From positions 269,078 to 333,077 of the forward strand of contig NWQL01000001.1 in assembly GCA_002798175.1 (NCBI GenBank): 64,000 nucleotides of DNA, in the 5' to 3' direction. Shown here piece after piece: positions 43,238-54,031 of the stretch. This stretch comes from Lysobacteraceae bacterium NML91-0213 (GTDB taxonomy: Bacteria > Pseudomonadota > Gammaproteobacteria > Xanthomonadales > Xanthomonadaceae). A program made the translations under genes and the position numbers. Positions within the stretch are counted from its first letter, which is position 1; the number at the start of each line of letters is the position of its first letter. The notes below the pieces were generated by a model. It made no database searches. It worked only from the letters and a program-made list of their open reading frames with translations, and was not told the origin of the DNA.

Positions 43238-44065
43238 ATGCCATTGATGAAATTCAAGCCCACCTCCGCCGGCCGCCGCGCCGCGGTCAGGGTGGTGACG
43301 CCCGACCTGCACAAGGGTGCTCCGCACGCTGCGTTGGTCGAGAAGCAGAGCAAGTCCGGTGGCCGCAACCACCACGGCCGCATCACCACCCGCCACATCG
43401 GTGGTGGCCACAAGCAGCACTACCGCATCATCGACTTCAAGCGCAACAAGGAAGGCATTCCGGCGCGCGTTGAGCGGATCGAGTACGACCCGAACCGCAC
43501 CGCGCACATCGCGCTGCTGTGCTACGTCGATGGCGAGCGCCGCTACATCATCGCCCCCAAGGGCCTGAAGGCCGGCGACCAGGTGCTCGCGGGCAGCGAC
43601 GCGCCGATCAAGGTCGGCAACACGCTGCCGCTGCGCAACATCCCGGTCGGTTCGACGGTGCATTGCATCGAGATGAAGCCGGGCAAGGGCGCGCAGATCG
43701 CGCGTGCCGCCGGTGCCGGCGTGCAGCTGGTCGCGCGCGAGCAGGGCTACGCCACGCTGCGCCTCCGTTCGGGCGAGATGCGCAAGGTGCCGGCCGAGTG
43801 CCGCGCCACCATCGGCGAAGTCGGCAACGTCGAGCACAACCTGGAAAAGCTGGGCAAGGCAGGCGCCAAGCGCTGGCGCGGCGTCAAGCCGACCGTCCGC
43901 GGCGCGGCGATGAACCCGGTCGACCATCCGCACGGCGGTGGTGAGGCCCGCGCCGGCCAGGGCAATCCGCACCCGGTCACTCCGTGGGGCGTCCCGACCA
44001 AGGGTTACAAGACCCGCAAGAACAAGCGCACGCAGCAGTTCATCGTGCGCGATCGCAGGAGCTAA
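43238..44065 (+). CDS. rplB: 50S ribosomal protein L2
   Basis: The 275-residue protein is needed for subunit joining and peptidyl-transferase activity. [17 protein letters not shown] and the conserved loop [15 protein letters not shown], which carries the essential histidine, are present. The gap to rplW is 44 bases and to rpsS six. Confidence 0.98.
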   Translation: MPLMKFKPTSAGRRAAVRVVTPDLHKGAPHAALVEKQSKSGGRNHHGRITTRHIGGGHKQHYRIIDFKRNKEGIPARVERIEYDPNRTAHIALLCYVDGERRYIIAPKGLKAGDQVLAGSDAPIKVGNTLPLRNIPVGSTVHCIEMKPGKGAQIARAAGAGVQLVAREQGYATLRLRSGEMRKVPAECRATIGEVGNVEHNLEKLGKAGAKRWRGVKPTVRGAAMNPVDHPHGGGEARAGQGNPHPVTPWGVPTKGYKTRKNKRTQQFIVRDRRS

Positions 44066-44071
44066 TCGGCC

Positions 44072-44341
44072 ATGGCACGTTCACTCAAGAAGGGCCCGTT
44101 CGTCGACCACCACCTCGTCAAGAAGGTGGAAGCCGCGGGCAGCAACACCAAGAAGCCGATCAAGACCTGGTCGCGCCGTTCGATGATCCTGCCGGAGATG
44201 GTGGGTTTCACCATCGCCGTGCACAACGGCAAGAACCACATTCCGGTGCTCGTTAACGAGAACATGGTTGGCCACAAGCTCGGCGAGTTCGCCCTGACCA
44301 GGACCTTCAAGGGTCATGGCGGCGACAAGAAGTCGCGTTAA
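44072..44341 (+). CDS. rpsS: 30S ribosomal protein S19
   Basis: The 89-residue protein belongs to the 30S head near S13 and contacts tRNA and the subunit bridge. [15 protein letters not shown] and [16 protein letters not shown] are the family signatures. rplV starts ten bases later. Confidence 0.98.
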   Translation: MARSLKKGPFVDHHLVKKVEAAGSNTKKPIKTWSRRSMILPEMVGFTIAVHNGKNHIPVLVNENMVGHKLGEFALTRTFKGHGGDKKSR

Positions 44342-44351
44342 GGAGATGACA

Positions 44352-44687
44352 ATGGAAGCGAAAGCAATCCTGCGCAGTGCGCGCATCTCCGCCCAGAAGG
44401 CACGCCTGGTCGCCGACCAGGTGCGCGGCCTGCCGGCCGAGCGCGCCGTCAACCTGCTGAAGTTCTCGGACAAGAAGGCTGCCCACCTGATCAAGAAGGT
44501 GGTGGAGTCGGCGATCGCCAATGCCGAGAACAACCAGGGCGCCGATGTCGACGAGCTGAAGGTCAAGACCATCATGGTCGACGAGGGTCCCACGCTGAAG
44601 CGCTTCATGGCGCGTGCGAAGGGTCGCGGCACCCGCATCCTGAAGCGGACCAGCCACATCACCGTCGTCGTGGGAGAGGGCAAGTAA
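44352..44687 (+). CDS. rplV: 50S ribosomal protein L22
   Basis: The 111-residue protein forms part of the exit tunnel through its beta-hairpin (about 80-95, [17 protein letters not shown]). The start at 44352 has AGGAG with six bases spacing; an ATG at 44346 is too close to that site. Confidence 0.97.
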   Translation: MEAKAILRSARISAQKARLVADQVRGLPAERAVNLLKFSDKKAAHLIKKVVESAIANAENNQGADVDELKVKTIMVDEGPTLKRFMARAKGRGTRILKRTSHITVVVGEGK

Positions 44688-44688
44688 C

Positions 44689-45426
44689 ATGGGTCATAAA
44701 GTTCATCCCACCGGTATCCGCCTCGGCATCTCCAAGGACTGGAACTCGAAGTGGTACGCCGGCAAGAAGGAATACGCCGACTACCTGGCCGCCGACCTCA
44801 AGGTTCGCGAGATGCTGCGCAAGAAGCTCGCGCAGGCCGGTATCAGCAAGATCCTGATCGAGCGTCCTGCCAAGACCGCACGCGTGACCATCCACACCGC
44901 CCGTCCGGGCGTGGTGATCGGCAAGCGCGGCGAGGACATCGAGAAGCTGCGCAAGGAAGTGAGCGACATGATGGGCGTCCCGGCGCACATCAACGTCACC
45001 GAAGTGCGCAAGCCCGAGCTCGACGCGCAGCTGGTTGCCGAGTCGATCGCGCAGCAGCTGGAGCGCCGCATCATGTTCCGCCGTGCGATGAAGCGCGCGG
45101 TCGGCAACGCGATGCGCCTGGGCGCGCTGGGCATCAAGGTCAACGTCGCAGGTCGCCTCAACGGCGCCGAGATCGCGCGTTCGGAGTGGTACCGCGAAGG
45201 TCGCGTGCCGCTGCACACGCTGCGCGCCGACGTCGACTACGGTTTCGCCGAGGCGCACACCACCTACGGCGTCATCGGAATCAAGGTCTGGATCTACAAG
45301 GGCGAAATCTTCGATTTCAGCCAGGTGGGCCAGGAGAAGCAGGACGACACGCCGCGTGGCGAGCGTGGTGATCGCGGTGACCGCGACCGCCGTGGCCCGC
45401 GCCGCGACCGCGAGGCGAGGGACTAA
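44689..45426 (+). CDS. rpsC: 30S ribosomal protein S3 with an RD-rich tail
   Basis: The 245-residue protein lines the mRNA entry channel with S4 and S5 and contains a KH domain ([17 protein letters not shown] near 80-95). The last 24 residues (about 222-245) form a low-complexity charged tail rich in Arg, Asp and Gly, containing [17 protein letters not shown]. The E. coli protein ends in a different lysine-rich stretch. It begins one base after rplV. Confidence 0.97.
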   Translation: MGHKVHPTGIRLGISKDWNSKWYAGKKEYADYLAADLKVREMLRKKLAQAGISKILIERPAKTARVTIHTARPGVVIGKRGEDIEKLRKEVSDMMGVPAHINVTEVRKPELDAQLVAESIAQQLERRIMFRRAMKRAVGNAMRLGALGIKVNVAGRLNGAEIARSEWYREGRVPLHTLRADVDYGFAEAHTTYGVIGIKVWIYKGEIFDFSQVGQEKQDDTPRGERGDRGDRDRRGPRRDREARD

Positions 45427-45429
45427 GTC

Positions 45430-45843
45430 ATGTTGCAACCCAAGCGAACCAAATACCGCAAGATGCACAAGGGCCGCAACGACGGCCTGGCGTGGAACGG
45501 CAACGCCGTGAGCTTCGGCGAGTACGGCCTGCGTGCCACGCAGACCGGCCAGCTGACCGCGCGCCAGATCGAAGCCGGCCGCCGCACCATCAGCCGCCAC
45601 GTCAAGCGCGGCGGCAAGATGTGGATCCGCGTCTATCCCGACAAGCCGATCACCAAGAAGCCCATCGAAGTGCGAATGGGCTCGGGCAAGGGCAGCGTGG
45701 AGTTCTGGGTGGCCCAGATCCAGCCCGGCCGGATGATCTTCGAGATCGAGGGCATCGACGAGGCGACGGCGCGTGAAGCGTTCCGCCTGGCCGCCGCCAA
45801 GCTTTCGGTCACCACCCAATTCGTGACCCGGACGGTGCGCTGA
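45430..45843 (+). CDS. rplP: 50S ribosomal protein L16
   Basis: The 137-residue protein helps position tRNA in the A site. [17 protein letters not shown] and [15 protein letters not shown] are conserved. Its stop shares one base with the rpmC ATG (TGATG), so the two are tightly coupled. Confidence 0.98.
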   Translation: MLQPKRTKYRKMHKGRNDGLAWNGNAVSFGEYGLRATQTGQLTARQIEAGRRTISRHVKRGGKMWIRVYPDKPITKKPIEVRMGSGKGSVEFWVAQIQPGRMIFEIEGIDEATAREAFRLAAAKLSVTTQFVTRTVR

Positions 45844-46046
45844 TGGCTACGATCAAGGAACTGCGTGAGAAGTCGGTCGACGACCTCAAGGCCCACCTGC
45901 TCGAGCTGCACAAGGAGCAGTTCTCGCTGCGGATGCAGAAGGCCACCGGCCAGCTTGCAAAGAGCCACGAGGCCCGTCGCGTGCGTCGCGAGATCGCCCG
46001 CGTGCACACCGTGATCGGCCAGCTCGACGCTGGCGCGAAGAACTGA
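45843..46046 (+). CDS. rpmC: 50S ribosomal protein L29
   Basis: This 67-residue two-helix protein lies near the tunnel exit beside L23. [35 protein letters not shown] is the family pattern. rpsQ follows after 11 bases. Confidence 0.97.
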   Translation: MATIKELREKSVDDLKAHLLELHKEQFSLRMQKATGQLAKSHEARRVRREIARVHTVIGQLDAGAKN

Positions 46047-46057
46047 GGACGGCCGAG

Positions 46058-46324
46058 ATGACCGACAACAACGAAAAGAAGCTGCGCACGGTCGAAGGCC
46101 GTGTGGTCAGCAACAAGATGGACAAGACCGTGACGGTCCTGGTCGAGCGGCAGGTCAAGCACGCGCTGTACGGCAAGTACATCCGCCGTTCGACCAAACT
46201 GCACGCCCACGATGCCGACAATTCCTGCAACGAGGGCGATACCGTCCGCGTCGTGGAGATCGCGCCCATGTCCAAGACCAAGAACTGGCGCGTGGTCGAA
46301 ATCATCACGCGCGCAGCGGAATAA
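46058..46324 (+). CDS. rpsQ: 30S ribosomal protein S17
   Basis: The 88-residue OB-fold protein binds 16S rRNA early in assembly. [19 protein letters not shown] and [23 protein letters not shown] are conserved. It is the last gene of the classical S10 operon; rplN follows after only 15 bases with no terminator seen. Confidence 0.98.
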   Translation: MTDNNEKKLRTVEGRVVSNKMDKTVTVLVERQVKHALYGKYIRRSTKLHAHDADNSCNEGDTVRVVEIAPMSKTKNWRVVEIITRAAE

Positions 46325-46339
46325 CGAGGAGCGCTGACC

Positions 46340-46708
46340 ATGATCCAGATGCAAAGCCACCTCGACGTGGCCGACAACTCCGGCGCCAAGGAAGTGATGT
46401 GCATCAAGGTGCTCGGTGGCTCCAAGCGCCGTTACGCCGGCATCGGCGACATCATCAAGGTGTCCATCAAGGACGCCATCCCGCGCGGCAAGGTGAAGAA
46501 GGGCGAGGTGTACAACGCCGTCGTCGTCCGCACCCGCAAGGGCGTGCGCCGTCCGGACGGCTCGCTGATCCGCTTCGATGGCAACGCCGCCGTGCTGCTC
46601 AACAACAAGCATGAGCCGATCGGCACCCGCATCTTCGGGCCGGTCACGCGCGAGCTGCGCTCCGAGAAGTTCATGAAGATCGTCTCGCTCGCGCCCGAAG
46701 TGCTGTGA
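46340..46708 (+). CDS. rplN: 50S ribosomal protein L14
   Basis: The 122-residue protein forms an inter-subunit bridge and is the usual first gene of the spc operon. [28 protein letters not shown] is the signature start. No separate promoter is evident before it, so S10 and spc genes may be read as one unit. Confidence 0.98.
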   Translation: MIQMQSHLDVADNSGAKEVMCIKVLGGSKRRYAGIGDIIKVSIKDAIPRGKVKKGEVYNAVVVRTRKGVRRPDGSLIRFDGNAAVLLNNKHEPIGTRIFGPVTRELRSEKFMKIVSLAPEVL

Positions 46709-46723
46709 GCGGAGGACAAGACA

Positions 46724-47041
46724 ATGGCTAACCGTATCAAGAAGGGCGACCACGTCATCGTGACCGCCGGCAAGGACAAGGGCAAGAAGGGCGACGTGGT
46801 GCGCGTGATCGGCGACACGGTCGTCGTGTCCAACGTCAACATCATCAAGCGTCATACCAAGCCCAATCCGCAGGCCAACCAGCCAGGCGGCGTGATCGAG
46901 CGCGAAGCGCCGATCCATGTATCCAACGTGATGCCGTTCAACCCTGCCTCGGGCAAGGGCGAGCGCATCGGGACCAAGGTGCTGGAGGATGGACGCCGCA
47001 TTCGCGTGTTCCGCTCCAGCGGTGAGGCGGTTGACGCCTGA
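46724..47041 (+). CDS. rplX: 50S ribosomal protein L24
   Basis: The 105-residue protein starts 50S assembly. The KOW motif ([23 protein letters not shown]) is at the N-terminus, and [23 protein letters not shown] follows. rplE starts 11 bases later. Confidence 0.98.
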   Translation: MANRIKKGDHVIVTAGKDKGKKGDVVRVIGDTVVVSNVNIIKRHTKPNPQANQPGGVIEREAPIHVSNVMPFNPASGKGERIGTKVLEDGRRIRVFRSSGEAVDA

Positions 47042-47052
47042 GGAATGTTGAA

Positions 47053-47595
47053 ATGACGACGCGTCTGGAAAAGTTCTACAAGGATGAGGTGGTGCCGAAG
47101 CTCATGGAGCAGTTCGGCTACGCCAACATCATGGAAGTCCCGAAGCTGGTGAAGATCACGCTCAACATGGGCGTGGGCGAAGCCGCCGCGAACAAGAAGG
47201 TGCTCGAGAACGCGACCGCCGACATGGCGAAGATCTCCGGCCAGAAGCCGCTGGTCACCAAGTCGCGCGTCTCGGTGGCATCGTTCAAGATCCGCGACGG
47301 CTGGCCGATCGGCTGCAAGGTCACGCTGCGCCGCAGCCACATGTACGAGTTCCTGGACCGTCTGGTGAACGTCTCGCTGCCGCGCGTGCGCGACTTCCGT
47401 GGCGTGTCGGGCCGCTCGTTCGACGGCCGTGGCAACTACAACATGGGCGTGAAGGAACAGATCATCTTCCCGGAGATCGACTTCGACCAGGTCGACGCGA
47501 TCCGCGGCATGGATATCGCCATCACCACCACGGCGAAGACCGATGCGGAGGCCAAGGCCCTGCTCGAGGCCTTCCGCTTCCCGTTCCGGAACTGA
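47053..47595 (+). CDS. rplE: 50S ribosomal protein L5
   Basis: The 180-residue protein binds 5S rRNA and contacts the P-site t[19 protein letters not shown] and [24 protein letters not shown] are conserved. AGGAATG lies upstream of the ATG. Confidence 0.98.
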   Translation: MTTRLEKFYKDEVVPKLMEQFGYANIMEVPKLVKITLNMGVGEAAANKKVLENATADMAKISGQKPLVTKSRVSVASFKIRDGWPIGCKVTLRRSHMYEFLDRLVNVSLPRVRDFRGVSGRSFDGRGNYNMGVKEQIIFPEIDFDQVDAIRGMDIAITTTAKTDAEAKALLEAFRFPFRN

Positions 47596-47605
47596 GGAAA
47601 CACTT

Positions 47606-47911
47606 ATGGCAAAGACCTCCATGGTCAACCGCGAAGTCAAGCGGGCCAAGCTGGTGAAGAAGTACGCCGCCAAGCGCGATGAGCTCAAGAAGATCATCGC
47701 CAGCGAGACGGCGAGCTACGAAGAGAAGATGGACGCGGTCACCCGCCTGCAGAAGCTGCCGCGCGATTCGTCGCCGGCCCGCCAGACCACGCGCTGCGCC
47801 CTGACCGGCCGTCCGCGCGCCGTCTACAGCAAGTTCGGCCTGGGCCGCAACATGCTGCGCAAGGCGACCATGAACGGTGACGTGCCTGGCCTGCGCAAGG
47901 CCAGCTGGTAA
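47606..47911 (+). CDS. rpsN: 30S ribosomal protein S14 (zinc-free form)
   Basis: The 101-residue protein is the long form without the CxxC pairs of the zinc-binding version; only one cysteine remains ([22 protein letters not shown]). It belongs to the 30S head. The ATG at 47606 follows GAGGAAA. A 190-base gap follows, longer than any other in the S10/spc part up to here. Confidence 0.97.
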   Translation: MAKTSMVNREVKRAKLVKKYAAKRDELKKIIASETASYEEKMDAVTRLQKLPRDSSPARQTTRCALTGRPRAVYSKFGLGRNMLRKATMNGDVPGLRKASW

Positions 47912-47920
47912 CACACGGTT

Positions 47921-47940
47921 GCCGTCCGGCGACGGACGGC
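47921..47940 (+). terminator. Hairpin after rpsN
   Basis: GCCGTCCG and CGGACGGC form an 8-bp stem with loop GCGA ten bases after the rpsN stop. It lacks a T run and may reduce rather than stop read-through into rpsH. Confidence 0.4.
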
Positions 47941-47982
47941 ACCGGCGTCATCGCACGTGCCGGTACACAACCGGCTCCGTGC

Positions 47983-47991
47983 TGCTACAAT
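47983..47991 (+). promoter_or_regulatory. Candidate extended -10 promoter before rpsH
   Basis: TGCTACAAT gives an extended -10 (TG, one base, TACAAT at 47986-47991) in the rpsN-rpsH gap, 110 bases before rpsH. No good -35 box is seen. Confidence 0.4.
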
Positions 47992-48101
47992 GCCCGGCTC
48001 CCCGCCGTCTGCAGGGGGAGATTCCGCCCGCGTTTCCGCGTGGCGGTACAACCCAAGATTTCGCGAAAGCGGATATCGGTGCTACTCAAAGGTGAATACT
48101 C

Positions 48102-48497
48102 ATGAGCATGACTGATCCCATCGCCGACATGCTGGTGCGCATGAAGAATGCGGCCGCGGTCGGCAAGCCGACGGTGAAGATGCCGTCGTCGAAGATCAAG
48201 ACGGCGATCGCCAAGGTCCTGAAGGACGAAGGCTACATCGCTGATTTCCGCGTGATCGAGAACGGCGCGAAGGCCGAACTCCAGATCGAGCTGAAGTACT
48301 ACGCCGGCCGTCCGGTGATCGAGCGCCTGCAGCGTTTCTCGCGCTCCGGCCTGCGCCAGTACCGCGGCAAGGACGAGCTGCCCAAGGTCCTCAACGGCAT
48401 GGGCATCGCCATCATTTCGACCTCGAAGGGCATCATGACCGACTCGCAGGCGCGCCAGCAGGGCGTCGGCGGCGAAGTCCTGTGCTTCGTGGCATAA
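48102..48497 (+). CDS. rpsH: 30S ribosomal protein S8
   Basis: The 131-residue protein is an early binder of 16S rRNA and represses the spc operon in E. coli. [16 protein letters not shown] and [24 protein letters not shown] are conserved. It sits behind a possible internal promoter. Confidence 0.98.
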   Translation: MSMTDPIADMLVRMKNAAAVGKPTVKMPSSKIKTAIAKVLKDEGYIADFRVIENGAKAELQIELKYYAGRPVIERLQRFSRSGLRQYRGKDELPKVLNGMGIAIISTSKGIMTDSQARQQGVGGEVLCFVA

Positions 48498-48510
48498 GGG
48501 AGAACAGCAC

Positions 48511-49041
48511 ATGTCTCGCGTCGCCAAGAAGCCGGTCGCCCTCCCGCAGGGCGTCGAACTCAACATCCAGGCCGATACCATCGGCGTGAAGGGCCCGAAG
48601 GGCACCCTGTCCACCGCCAGGCCGGAAGGCGTGGAGATCAAGGTCGAGGACGGTCATGCCGTGCTCGCGCCGGTGGATCCCTCGGCGCATATGGCCATCA
48701 CCGGCACGCTGCGCGCGATCCTTGCCAACATGGTGCACGGGGTCTCGCAGGGCTTCGAGCGCAAGCTCGAGCTGGTCGGCGTCGGTTACCGCGCCACCAT
48801 GCAGGGCAAGGACCTGAGCCTGGCACTGGGGTTCTCGCATCCGGTCGTGTTCCAGGCCCCGGAAGGCGTGTCCATCAGCACCCCGACCCAGACCGAAATC
48901 CTGATCGCCGGTGCCGACAAGCAGGCCGTAGGCCAGGCCGCCGCCAAGATCCGCGGGTTCCGTCCGCCGGAGCCCTACAAGGGCAAGGGCGTGAAGTACT
49001 CCGACGAGACCGTCATCCGCAAGGAAGCCAAGAAGGCATAA
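48511..49041 (+). CDS. rplF: 50S ribosomal protein L6
   Basis: The 176-residue protein has two related domains and lies near the factor-binding site. [16 protein letters not shown] and the C-terminal [20 protein letters not shown] are standard. GGGAGAA precedes the ATG. rplR follows after 83 bases. Confidence 0.98.
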   Translation: MSRVAKKPVALPQGVELNIQADTIGVKGPKGTLSTARPEGVEIKVEDGHAVLAPVDPSAHMAITGTLRAILANMVHGVSQGFERKLELVGVGYRATMQGKDLSLALGFSHPVVFQAPEGVSISTPTQTEILIAGADKQAVGQAAAKIRGFRPPEPYKGKGVKYSDETVIRKEAKKA

Positions 49042-49124
49042 GCCGGTCCCTGCGCCGCCCGACCGAGACGGCCGGGCGTGCAATGGTCAAGCCGCGTCGA
49101 TCCGCTTCCTAGAGAGAAACCACC

Positions 49125-49478
49125 ATGGACAAGAAGAACGCCCGCCTGCGCCGCGCCAAGAGCACGCGCTCGCGCATCCGCGAACTCGGCATGCCGCGCC
49201 TGTCGGTGCTGCGTACCGGCCAGCACGTCTACGCACAGCTGTTCAGCGCCGACGGTTCGAAGGTGCTGGCTGCGGCCAACACCACCCAGGCCGACGTGCG
49301 CGATGGCCTGACCAGTGCCAAGAACATCGAAGCCGCCGCCAAGGTCGGTCGTGCGATCGCCGAGAAGGCGCGCGCCGCCGGTGTCGAGAAGATCGCCTTC
49401 GATCGTTCCGGCTACCGCTACCACGGTCGCATCAAGGCGCTCGCCGATGCCGCCCGCGAGGGTGGCCTGCAGTTCTGA
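49125..49478 (+). CDS. rplR: 50S ribosomal protein L18
   Basis: The 117-residue protein binds 5S rRNA with L5 and L25. [33 protein letters not shown] and [23 protein letters not shown] are conserved. The gap of 154 bases to rpsE is unusually long for this operon and holds nothing I can name. Confidence 0.98.
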   Translation: MDKKNARLRRAKSTRSRIRELGMPRLSVLRTGQHVYAQLFSADGSKVLAAANTTQADVRDGLTSAKNIEAAAKVGRAIAEKARAAGVEKIAFDRSGYRYHGRIKALADAAREGGLQF

Positions 49479-49632
49479 TCCACCAGCTCCGGGCCAGTCC
49501 CGGGCCGCCGCCGCCGGCGTGGCCATACGCCGGGCGTCCTCCGTCTTCTGCACGGTCAGGCGCTGCACCGCTCCAGCCCAACAACCATAAGCGGCCGCGA
49601 GCCGTACATTTCCCACATCAGGACAACACGAC

Positions 49633-50169
49633 ATGGCAAACGAAAGAGAATCCCGGGGCCGCGACCGCCGCGACCGCGAGGAGCAGGACGACGGCATGAT
49701 CGAGAAGCTGATCGCGGTCAACCGCGTCAGCAAGACCGTCAAGGGTGGCCGCCAGTTCACCTTCACCGCGCTGACGGTGGTGGGTGACGGCAACGGCCGC
49801 GTCGGCTTCGGTTACGGCAAGGCGCGCGAAGTGCCGGTCGCGATCCAGAAGTCGATGGAGTACGCCCGCAAGAACATGAGCAACATCGACCTCAACGGTG
49901 GCACGCTGTTCCACACGGTGAAGGCCGGCCATGGTGCCGCCCGCGTGTTCATGCAGCCTGCCTCGGAAGGTACCGGCGTGATCGCCGGTGGTGCGATGCG
50001 CGCCGTCCTGGAAGCCGTCGGTGTCAAGGACGTGCTGGCCAAGGCGGTCGGTTCGCGCAATCCGATCAACCTCGTGCGTGCCACGGTGCGCGGCCTGGAG
50101 TCGATGCACTCGCCGGCCAAGATCGCGGCCAAGCGCGGCAAGAAGGTCGAGGAGATCCTCCATGGCTAA
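49633..50169 (+). CDS. rpsE: 30S ribosomal protein S5 with a charged N-terminal extension
   Basis: The 178-residue protein takes part in decoding accuracy and in mRNA unwinding at the entry channel. The first 22 residues are rich in Arg, Asp and Glu ([16 protein letters not shown]), where E. coli has a shorter neutral start. The core begins [17 protein letters not shown]. It overlaps rpmD by eight bases. Confidence 0.97.
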   Translation: MANERESRGRDRRDREEQDDGMIEKLIAVNRVSKTVKGGRQFTFTALTVVGDGNGRVGFGYGKAREVPVAIQKSMEYARKNMSNIDLNGGTLFHTVKAGHGAARVFMQPASEGTGVIAGGAMRAVLEAVGVKDVLAKAVGSRNPINLVRATVRGLESMHSPAKIAAKRGKKVEEILHG

Positions 50170-50359
50170 GAACGAAGCCGGCAACGGCACCGTCAAGGTG
50201 CGCCTGGTCAAGGGCCTGCGCGGCTCGCAGGCCAAGCACCGCCTCTCGGTTCGGGCGCTCGGCCTGAACAAGCTCAATGATGTCCGCGAACTCAAGGACA
50301 GCCCGCAGGTCCGTGGCCTGATCAACAAGGTCCACTACCTGGTCCGGGTCGAGGAGTAA
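50162..50359 (+). CDS. rpmD: 50S ribosomal protein L30
   Basis: The 65-residue protein has the usual [25 protein letters not shown] and a short C-terminal part. The ATG at 50162 lies within the end of rpsE. rplO starts five bases after the stop. Confidence 0.96.
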   Translation: MAKNEAGNGTVKVRLVKGLRGSQAKHRLSVRALGLNKLNDVRELKDSPQVRGLINKVHYLVRVEE

Positions 50360-50364
50360 TCCAG

Positions 50365-50808
50365 ATGAAGCTCAATACTCTCAAGCCTGCTGAAGGCGCC
50401 CGCTCCGAGCGCAAGCGCGTCGGTCGCGGTATCGGTTCCGGCCTCGGCAAGACCGCCGGCCGTGGCCACAAGGGTTCGTTCGCGCGTTCGGGCAAGGGCA
50501 AGATCAAGGCCGGCTTCGAAGGCGGTCAGATGCCGATGCACATGCGCCTGCCGAAGATCGGCTTCCGCTCGCGCACCAAGGGCGACACCGCCGAAGTGAT
50601 GCTGTACCAGCTCGAGCGGCTCGAGGGCGACATCGACTTCGCCGCGCTGCGCGCCGCGAAGCTGGTTCCGTCGACCGCCAAGCGCGCCAAGATCGTCAAG
50701 AAGGGCGAGCTGTCGAAGAAGCTCGTGCTCAAGGGCGTGCTTGCCACGGCCGGTGCCCGTGCGGCCATCGAAGCCGCCGGCGGCACGGTCGAGGAAGTGT
50801 CGGCCTGA
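50365..50808 (+). CDS. rplO: 50S ribosomal protein L15
   Basis: The 147-residue protein has a flexible basic N-terminus ([30 protein letters not shown] onwards, entering the 23S core) and a compact C-terminal domain. It is a late-assembly protein. secY follows after 120 bases. Confidence 0.98.
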   Translation: MKLNTLKPAEGARSERKRVGRGIGSGLGKTAGRGHKGSFARSGKGKIKAGFEGGQMPMHMRLPKIGFRSRTKGDTAEVMLYQLERLEGDIDFAALRAAKLVPSTAKRAKIVKKGELSKKLVLKGVLATAGARAAIEAAGGTVEEVSA

Positions 50809-50928
50809 GCCGGCATCGCCAGGCGTTGGAGGACGGCTGCCCGTTGCGGGCGGCCGTCGTCATTGCGTCCGGCGGGGTAGTTTCGAGTCACAGTCACGTG
50901 CGGTCAGAACGGCACAACGGAGCATTCG

Positions 50929-52290
50929 ATGTCACGCAGCGCTAGCGCAATGGGCAATCTCGGCGCGGGCATGGGCAAGTTCACCGAGCTGCGCCAGCGC
51001 CTGCTGTTCGTCCTGGGTGCGCTGCTGGTCTACCGCATCGGTTGCTACATCCCGGTTCCGGGCGTCAACCCGGATGCCATGCTGCGCCTGATGGAGCAGC
51101 AGCAGGGCACCATCGTCGACATGTTCAACATGTTCTCGGGCGGTGCGCTGGAGCGCTTCAGCCTGTTCGCGCTGAACGTGATCCCGTACATCTCGGCGTC
51201 GATCGTCATGCAGCTGATGGTGCAGATCGTGCCCAGCCTGAAGGCGATCCAGAAGGAAGGCGAGTCCGGTCGCCGCCGCATCACCCAGTGGTCGCGCATC
51301 GGCGCGATCCCGCTGGCCATCTTCCAGTCCGCCGGCATCGCGATGGCGCTGCAGTCGCAGGGCGCGGGTAGCGGCATCCAGGTGGTCTACCAGCCGGGCA
51401 TGGGCTTCGTGCTCACCGCCATCGTCGCGCTGACCGCCGGCACCATGTTCCTGGTCTGGCTGGGCGAGCAGGTCACCGAGCGCGGCATTGGCAACGGTGT
51501 GTCGCTGATCATCTTCGCGGGCATCGTGGCGGGTATTCCGGGCGCGATCATCAGCACCTTCGAACAGGCCCGCAACGGCGACATCAGCCCGATCGCGGTG
51601 ATCCTGATCGCGGCCATCGTGCTGGTGTTCGTGTACTTCGTGGTGTTCGTCGAGCGTGGCCAGCGCCGTATCACGGTGAACTACGCGCGCCGCCAGGGCG
51701 GCCGCAACGCGTACATGAACCAGAGCTCGTTCCTGCCGCTCAAGCTCAACATGGCCGGCGTGATCCCGGCGATCTTCGCATCGTCGATCATCATGTTCCC
51801 GGCCACGGTCTCGACCTGGTTCGGCCAGGCCGGTTCGGCCAACTGGCTGCAGCGTGCCGCGCAGGCGCTTTCGCCGGGTGAGCCGCTGTACATCCTGCTC
51901 TACGCCGGGCTCATCGCGGGCTTCGCGTTCTTCTACACGGCGCTGGTGTTCAACAGCCAGGAGACCGCCGACAACCTGAAGAAGTCCGGCGCGCTGATCC
52001 CGGGCATCCGCCCCGGCAAGGCGACCGCGGACTACATCGACGGCGTGCTGACGCGGCTCACCGCCGCCGGTGCGGCCTACCTGGTCGTCGTCTGCCTGCT
52101 GCCCGAGTTCCTGCGGGCGGAGCTGGGGACATCGTTCTACTTCGGCGGCACGTCGCTGCTCATCGTGGTGGTCGTGGTGATGGACTTCATCGCCCAGCTG
52201 CAGGCCCACCTGATGTCGCACCAGTACGAGAGCCTGTTGAAGAAGGCCAACCTGAAGGGTGGCCGCGGCGGTGGGCTGAGCGCCCGCTGA
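50929..52290 (+). CDS. secY: Protein translocase subunit SecY
   Basis: The 453-residue protein is the pore of the SecYEG channel, with ten transmembrane helices. [12 protein letters not shown], the plug region near residue 60-70, [14 protein letters not shown], and the cytoplasmic loop with [21 protein letters not shown] are typical. secE and secG are not in the window. No rpmJ gene follows; a 324-base gap separates secY from rpsM. Confidence 0.98.
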   Translation: MSRSASAMGNLGAGMGKFTELRQRLLFVLGALLVYRIGCYIPVPGVNPDAMLRLMEQQQGTIVDMFNMFSGGALERFSLFALNVIPYISASIVMQLMVQIVPSLKAIQKEGESGRRRITQWSRIGAIPLAIFQSAGIAMALQSQGAGSGIQVVYQPGMGFVLTAIVALTAGTMFLVWLGEQVTERGIGNGVSLIIFAGIVAGIPGAIISTFEQARNGDISPIAVILIAAIVLVFVYFVVFVERGQRRITVNYARRQGGRNAYMNQSSFLPLKLNMAGVIPAIFASSIIMFPATVSTWFGQAGSANWLQRAAQALSPGEPLYILLYAGLIAGFAFFYTALVFNSQETADNLKKSGALIPGIRPGKATADYIDGVLTRLTAAGAAYLVVVCLLPEFLRAELGTSFYFGGTSLLIVVVVVMDFIAQLQAHLMSHQYESLLKKANLKGGRGGGLSAR

Positions 52291-52522
52291 CGGCAACACA
52301 GATCGCACGCGGGCCGCTTCGGCGGCCTGCATGGACCGGGGCTTCGTCCCGGTCCGGATGGGCGACCCGGGCGGCAGTCCCGCGCACGGGTGGTCCAGGG
52401 CCGGTTCCCTGCTTGAGTGGCAGGGAGGGCCGCAGGCGCTTGCGCCGGCGACCAGTCCTGGGCCTTCGCCGGAGCATGGGCACACTCCCCATGCCGGAGT
52501 CCTGGCCGCTGTTGGCCAGGGC

Positions 52523-52551
52523 TTCCTGACAACCCGGGACTTTGATACAAT
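52523..52551 (+). promoter_or_regulatory. Predicted promoter of the alpha operon
   Basis: TTCCTG (52523-52528), 17 bases and TACAAT (52546-52551), preceded by TG to make an extended -10 (TTTGATACAAT). It lies 64 bases before rpsM in the 324-base secY-rpsM gap (52291-52614). Nothing else, and in particular no rpmJ frame, was seen in that gap. Confidence 0.6.
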
Positions 52552-52614
52552 TTCGTGTTCACTGCGCCGTGCGCCCGCATGGGTCCGGCCGCCTAACCAG
52601 TTGGAGATCGCGTC

Positions 52615-52971
52615 ATGGCGCGTATTGCGGGCGTCAACCTGCCTGCCCAGAAGCATGTCTGGGTCGGGCTTCAGAGTATCTACGGCATCGGCCGTACCCG
52701 TTCCAAGAAGGTCTGCGACGCCGCCGGTGTCGACCAGACCACCCGGATCGTCGACCTGACCGAGCCGGAAGTCGAGCGCCTGCGCTCGGAGATCGGCAAG
52801 TACGTGGTGGAGGGTGACCTGCGCCGCGAGACCGGCATGGCGATCAAGCGCCTGATGGACCTGGGTAGCTATCGTGGCCTGCGCCACCGCCGCGGCCTGC
52901 CGCTGCGCGGCCAGCGCACCCGGACCAACGCCCGGACCCGGAAGGGCCCGCGCAAGGCCATCAGGAAGTAA
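52615..52971 (+). CDS. rpsM: 30S ribosomal protein S13
   Basis: The 118-residue protein of the 30S head contacts the P-site tRNA and the large subunit. [26 protein letters not shown] and [16 protein letters not shown] are conserved. First gene of the alpha operon; nine bases before rpsK. Confidence 0.98.
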   Translation: MARIAGVNLPAQKHVWVGLQSIYGIGRTRSKKVCDAAGVDQTTRIVDLTEPEVERLRSEIGKYVVEGDLRRETGMAIKRLMDLGSYRGLRHRRGLPLRGQRTRTNARTRKGPRKAIRK

Positions 52972-52980
52972 GGAACAGAC

Positions 52981-53373
52981 ATGGCAAAGCCGGCTGCTAC
53001 CAAGACCAGGAAGAAGATCAAGCGCGTCATCACCGATGGCGTCGCCCACGTCCACGCTTCTTTCAACAACACCATCGTCACCATCACCGATCGCCAGGGC
53101 AATGCGCTGTCGTGGGCGACCTCGGGCGGCGCGGGTTTCCGCGGTTCCCGCAAGTCGACCCCGTTCGCTGCCCAGGTTGCCGCCGAGAAGGCCGGCCGCG
53201 CTGCGCTCGACTACGGCGTGAAGTCGCTGGAAGTGCGCATCAAGGGCCCTGGCCCGGGTCGCGAGTCCGCCGTGCGTTCGCTCAACAACGTCGGCTACAA
53301 GATCACCAACATCATCGACGTGACGCCGATCCCGCACAACGGGTGCCGTCCGCCGAAGAAGCGTCGCGTCTAA
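52981..53373 (+). CDS. rpsK: 30S ribosomal protein S11
   Basis: The 130-residue platform protein lies near the mRNA exit. [45 protein letters not shown] is the family core (only pieces quoted: [27 protein letters not shown]). It ends in [10 protein letters not shown]. Confidence 0.98.
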   Translation: MAKPAATKTRKKIKRVITDGVAHVHASFNNTIVTITDRQGNALSWATSGGAGFRGSRKSTPFAAQVAAEKAGRAALDYGVKSLEVRIKGPGPGRESAVRSLNNVGYKITNIIDVTPIPHNGCRPPKKRRV

Positions 53374-53388
53374 AGGGAGCGATAAGAA

Positions 53389-54018
53389 ATGGCTCGTTAT
53401 ATCGGTCCTACCTGCAAGCTCGCGCGCCGCGAAGGCGCCGACCTGTCGCTCAAGAGCCCGGCCCGCGCGCTGGATTCGAAGTGCAAGCTGGAGCAGAAGC
53501 CCGGCCAGCACGGCGCGACCGCCCGCAAGGGCAAGCTGTCCGACTACGCCACCCAGCTGCGCGAGAAGCAGAAGGTCAAGCGTATCTACGGCCTGCTGGA
53601 GCGCCAGTTCCGCAACTACTACAAGAAGGCGACCACCAAGAAGGGCAACACGGGTGAGAACCTGCTGCAGCTCCTCGAGACCCGCCTGGACAACGTCGTC
53701 TACCGCATGGGCTTCGCGGTGACCCGTCCGGCCGCTCGCCAGCTGGTGTCGCATCGCGGCGTCACGGTGAACGGCAAGCCGGTCAACCTGCCGTCCTACC
53801 AGGTCAAGGCCGGTGACGCGATCGCGCTGTCGGAGAAGGCCCAGAAGCAGCTCCGCGTGAAGGAGGCCCTCGAGGTGTCCTCGCAGATGGATCTGTCGCC
53901 GTCGTGGGTCGAGGTCGACTCCAGCAAGTTCGCCGGCGTGTTCAAGTCGGTGCCGGCGCGTGGCGACCTGCCAGCCGACATCAACGAAGCGCTGATCGTC
54001 GAGCTGTACTCGAAGTAA
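53389..54018 (+). CDS. rpsD: 30S ribosomal protein S4
   Basis: The 209-residue protein starts 30S assembly and represses the alpha operon in E. coli by binding the rpsM leader. The S4 RNA-binding domain ([38 protein letters not shown]) spans about 98-160. A 157-base gap with three hairpins separates it from rpoA. Confidence 0.98.
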   Translation: MARYIGPTCKLARREGADLSLKSPARALDSKCKLEQKPGQHGATARKGKLSDYATQLREKQKVKRIYGLLERQFRNYYKKATTKKGNTGENLLQLLETRLDNVVYRMGFAVTRPAARQLVSHRGVTVNGKPVNLPSYQVKAGDAIALSEKAQKQLRVKEALEVSSQMDLSPSWVEVDSSKFAGVFKSVPARGDLPADINEALIVELYSK

Positions 54019-54031
54019 GCGGGGCGTTTCC

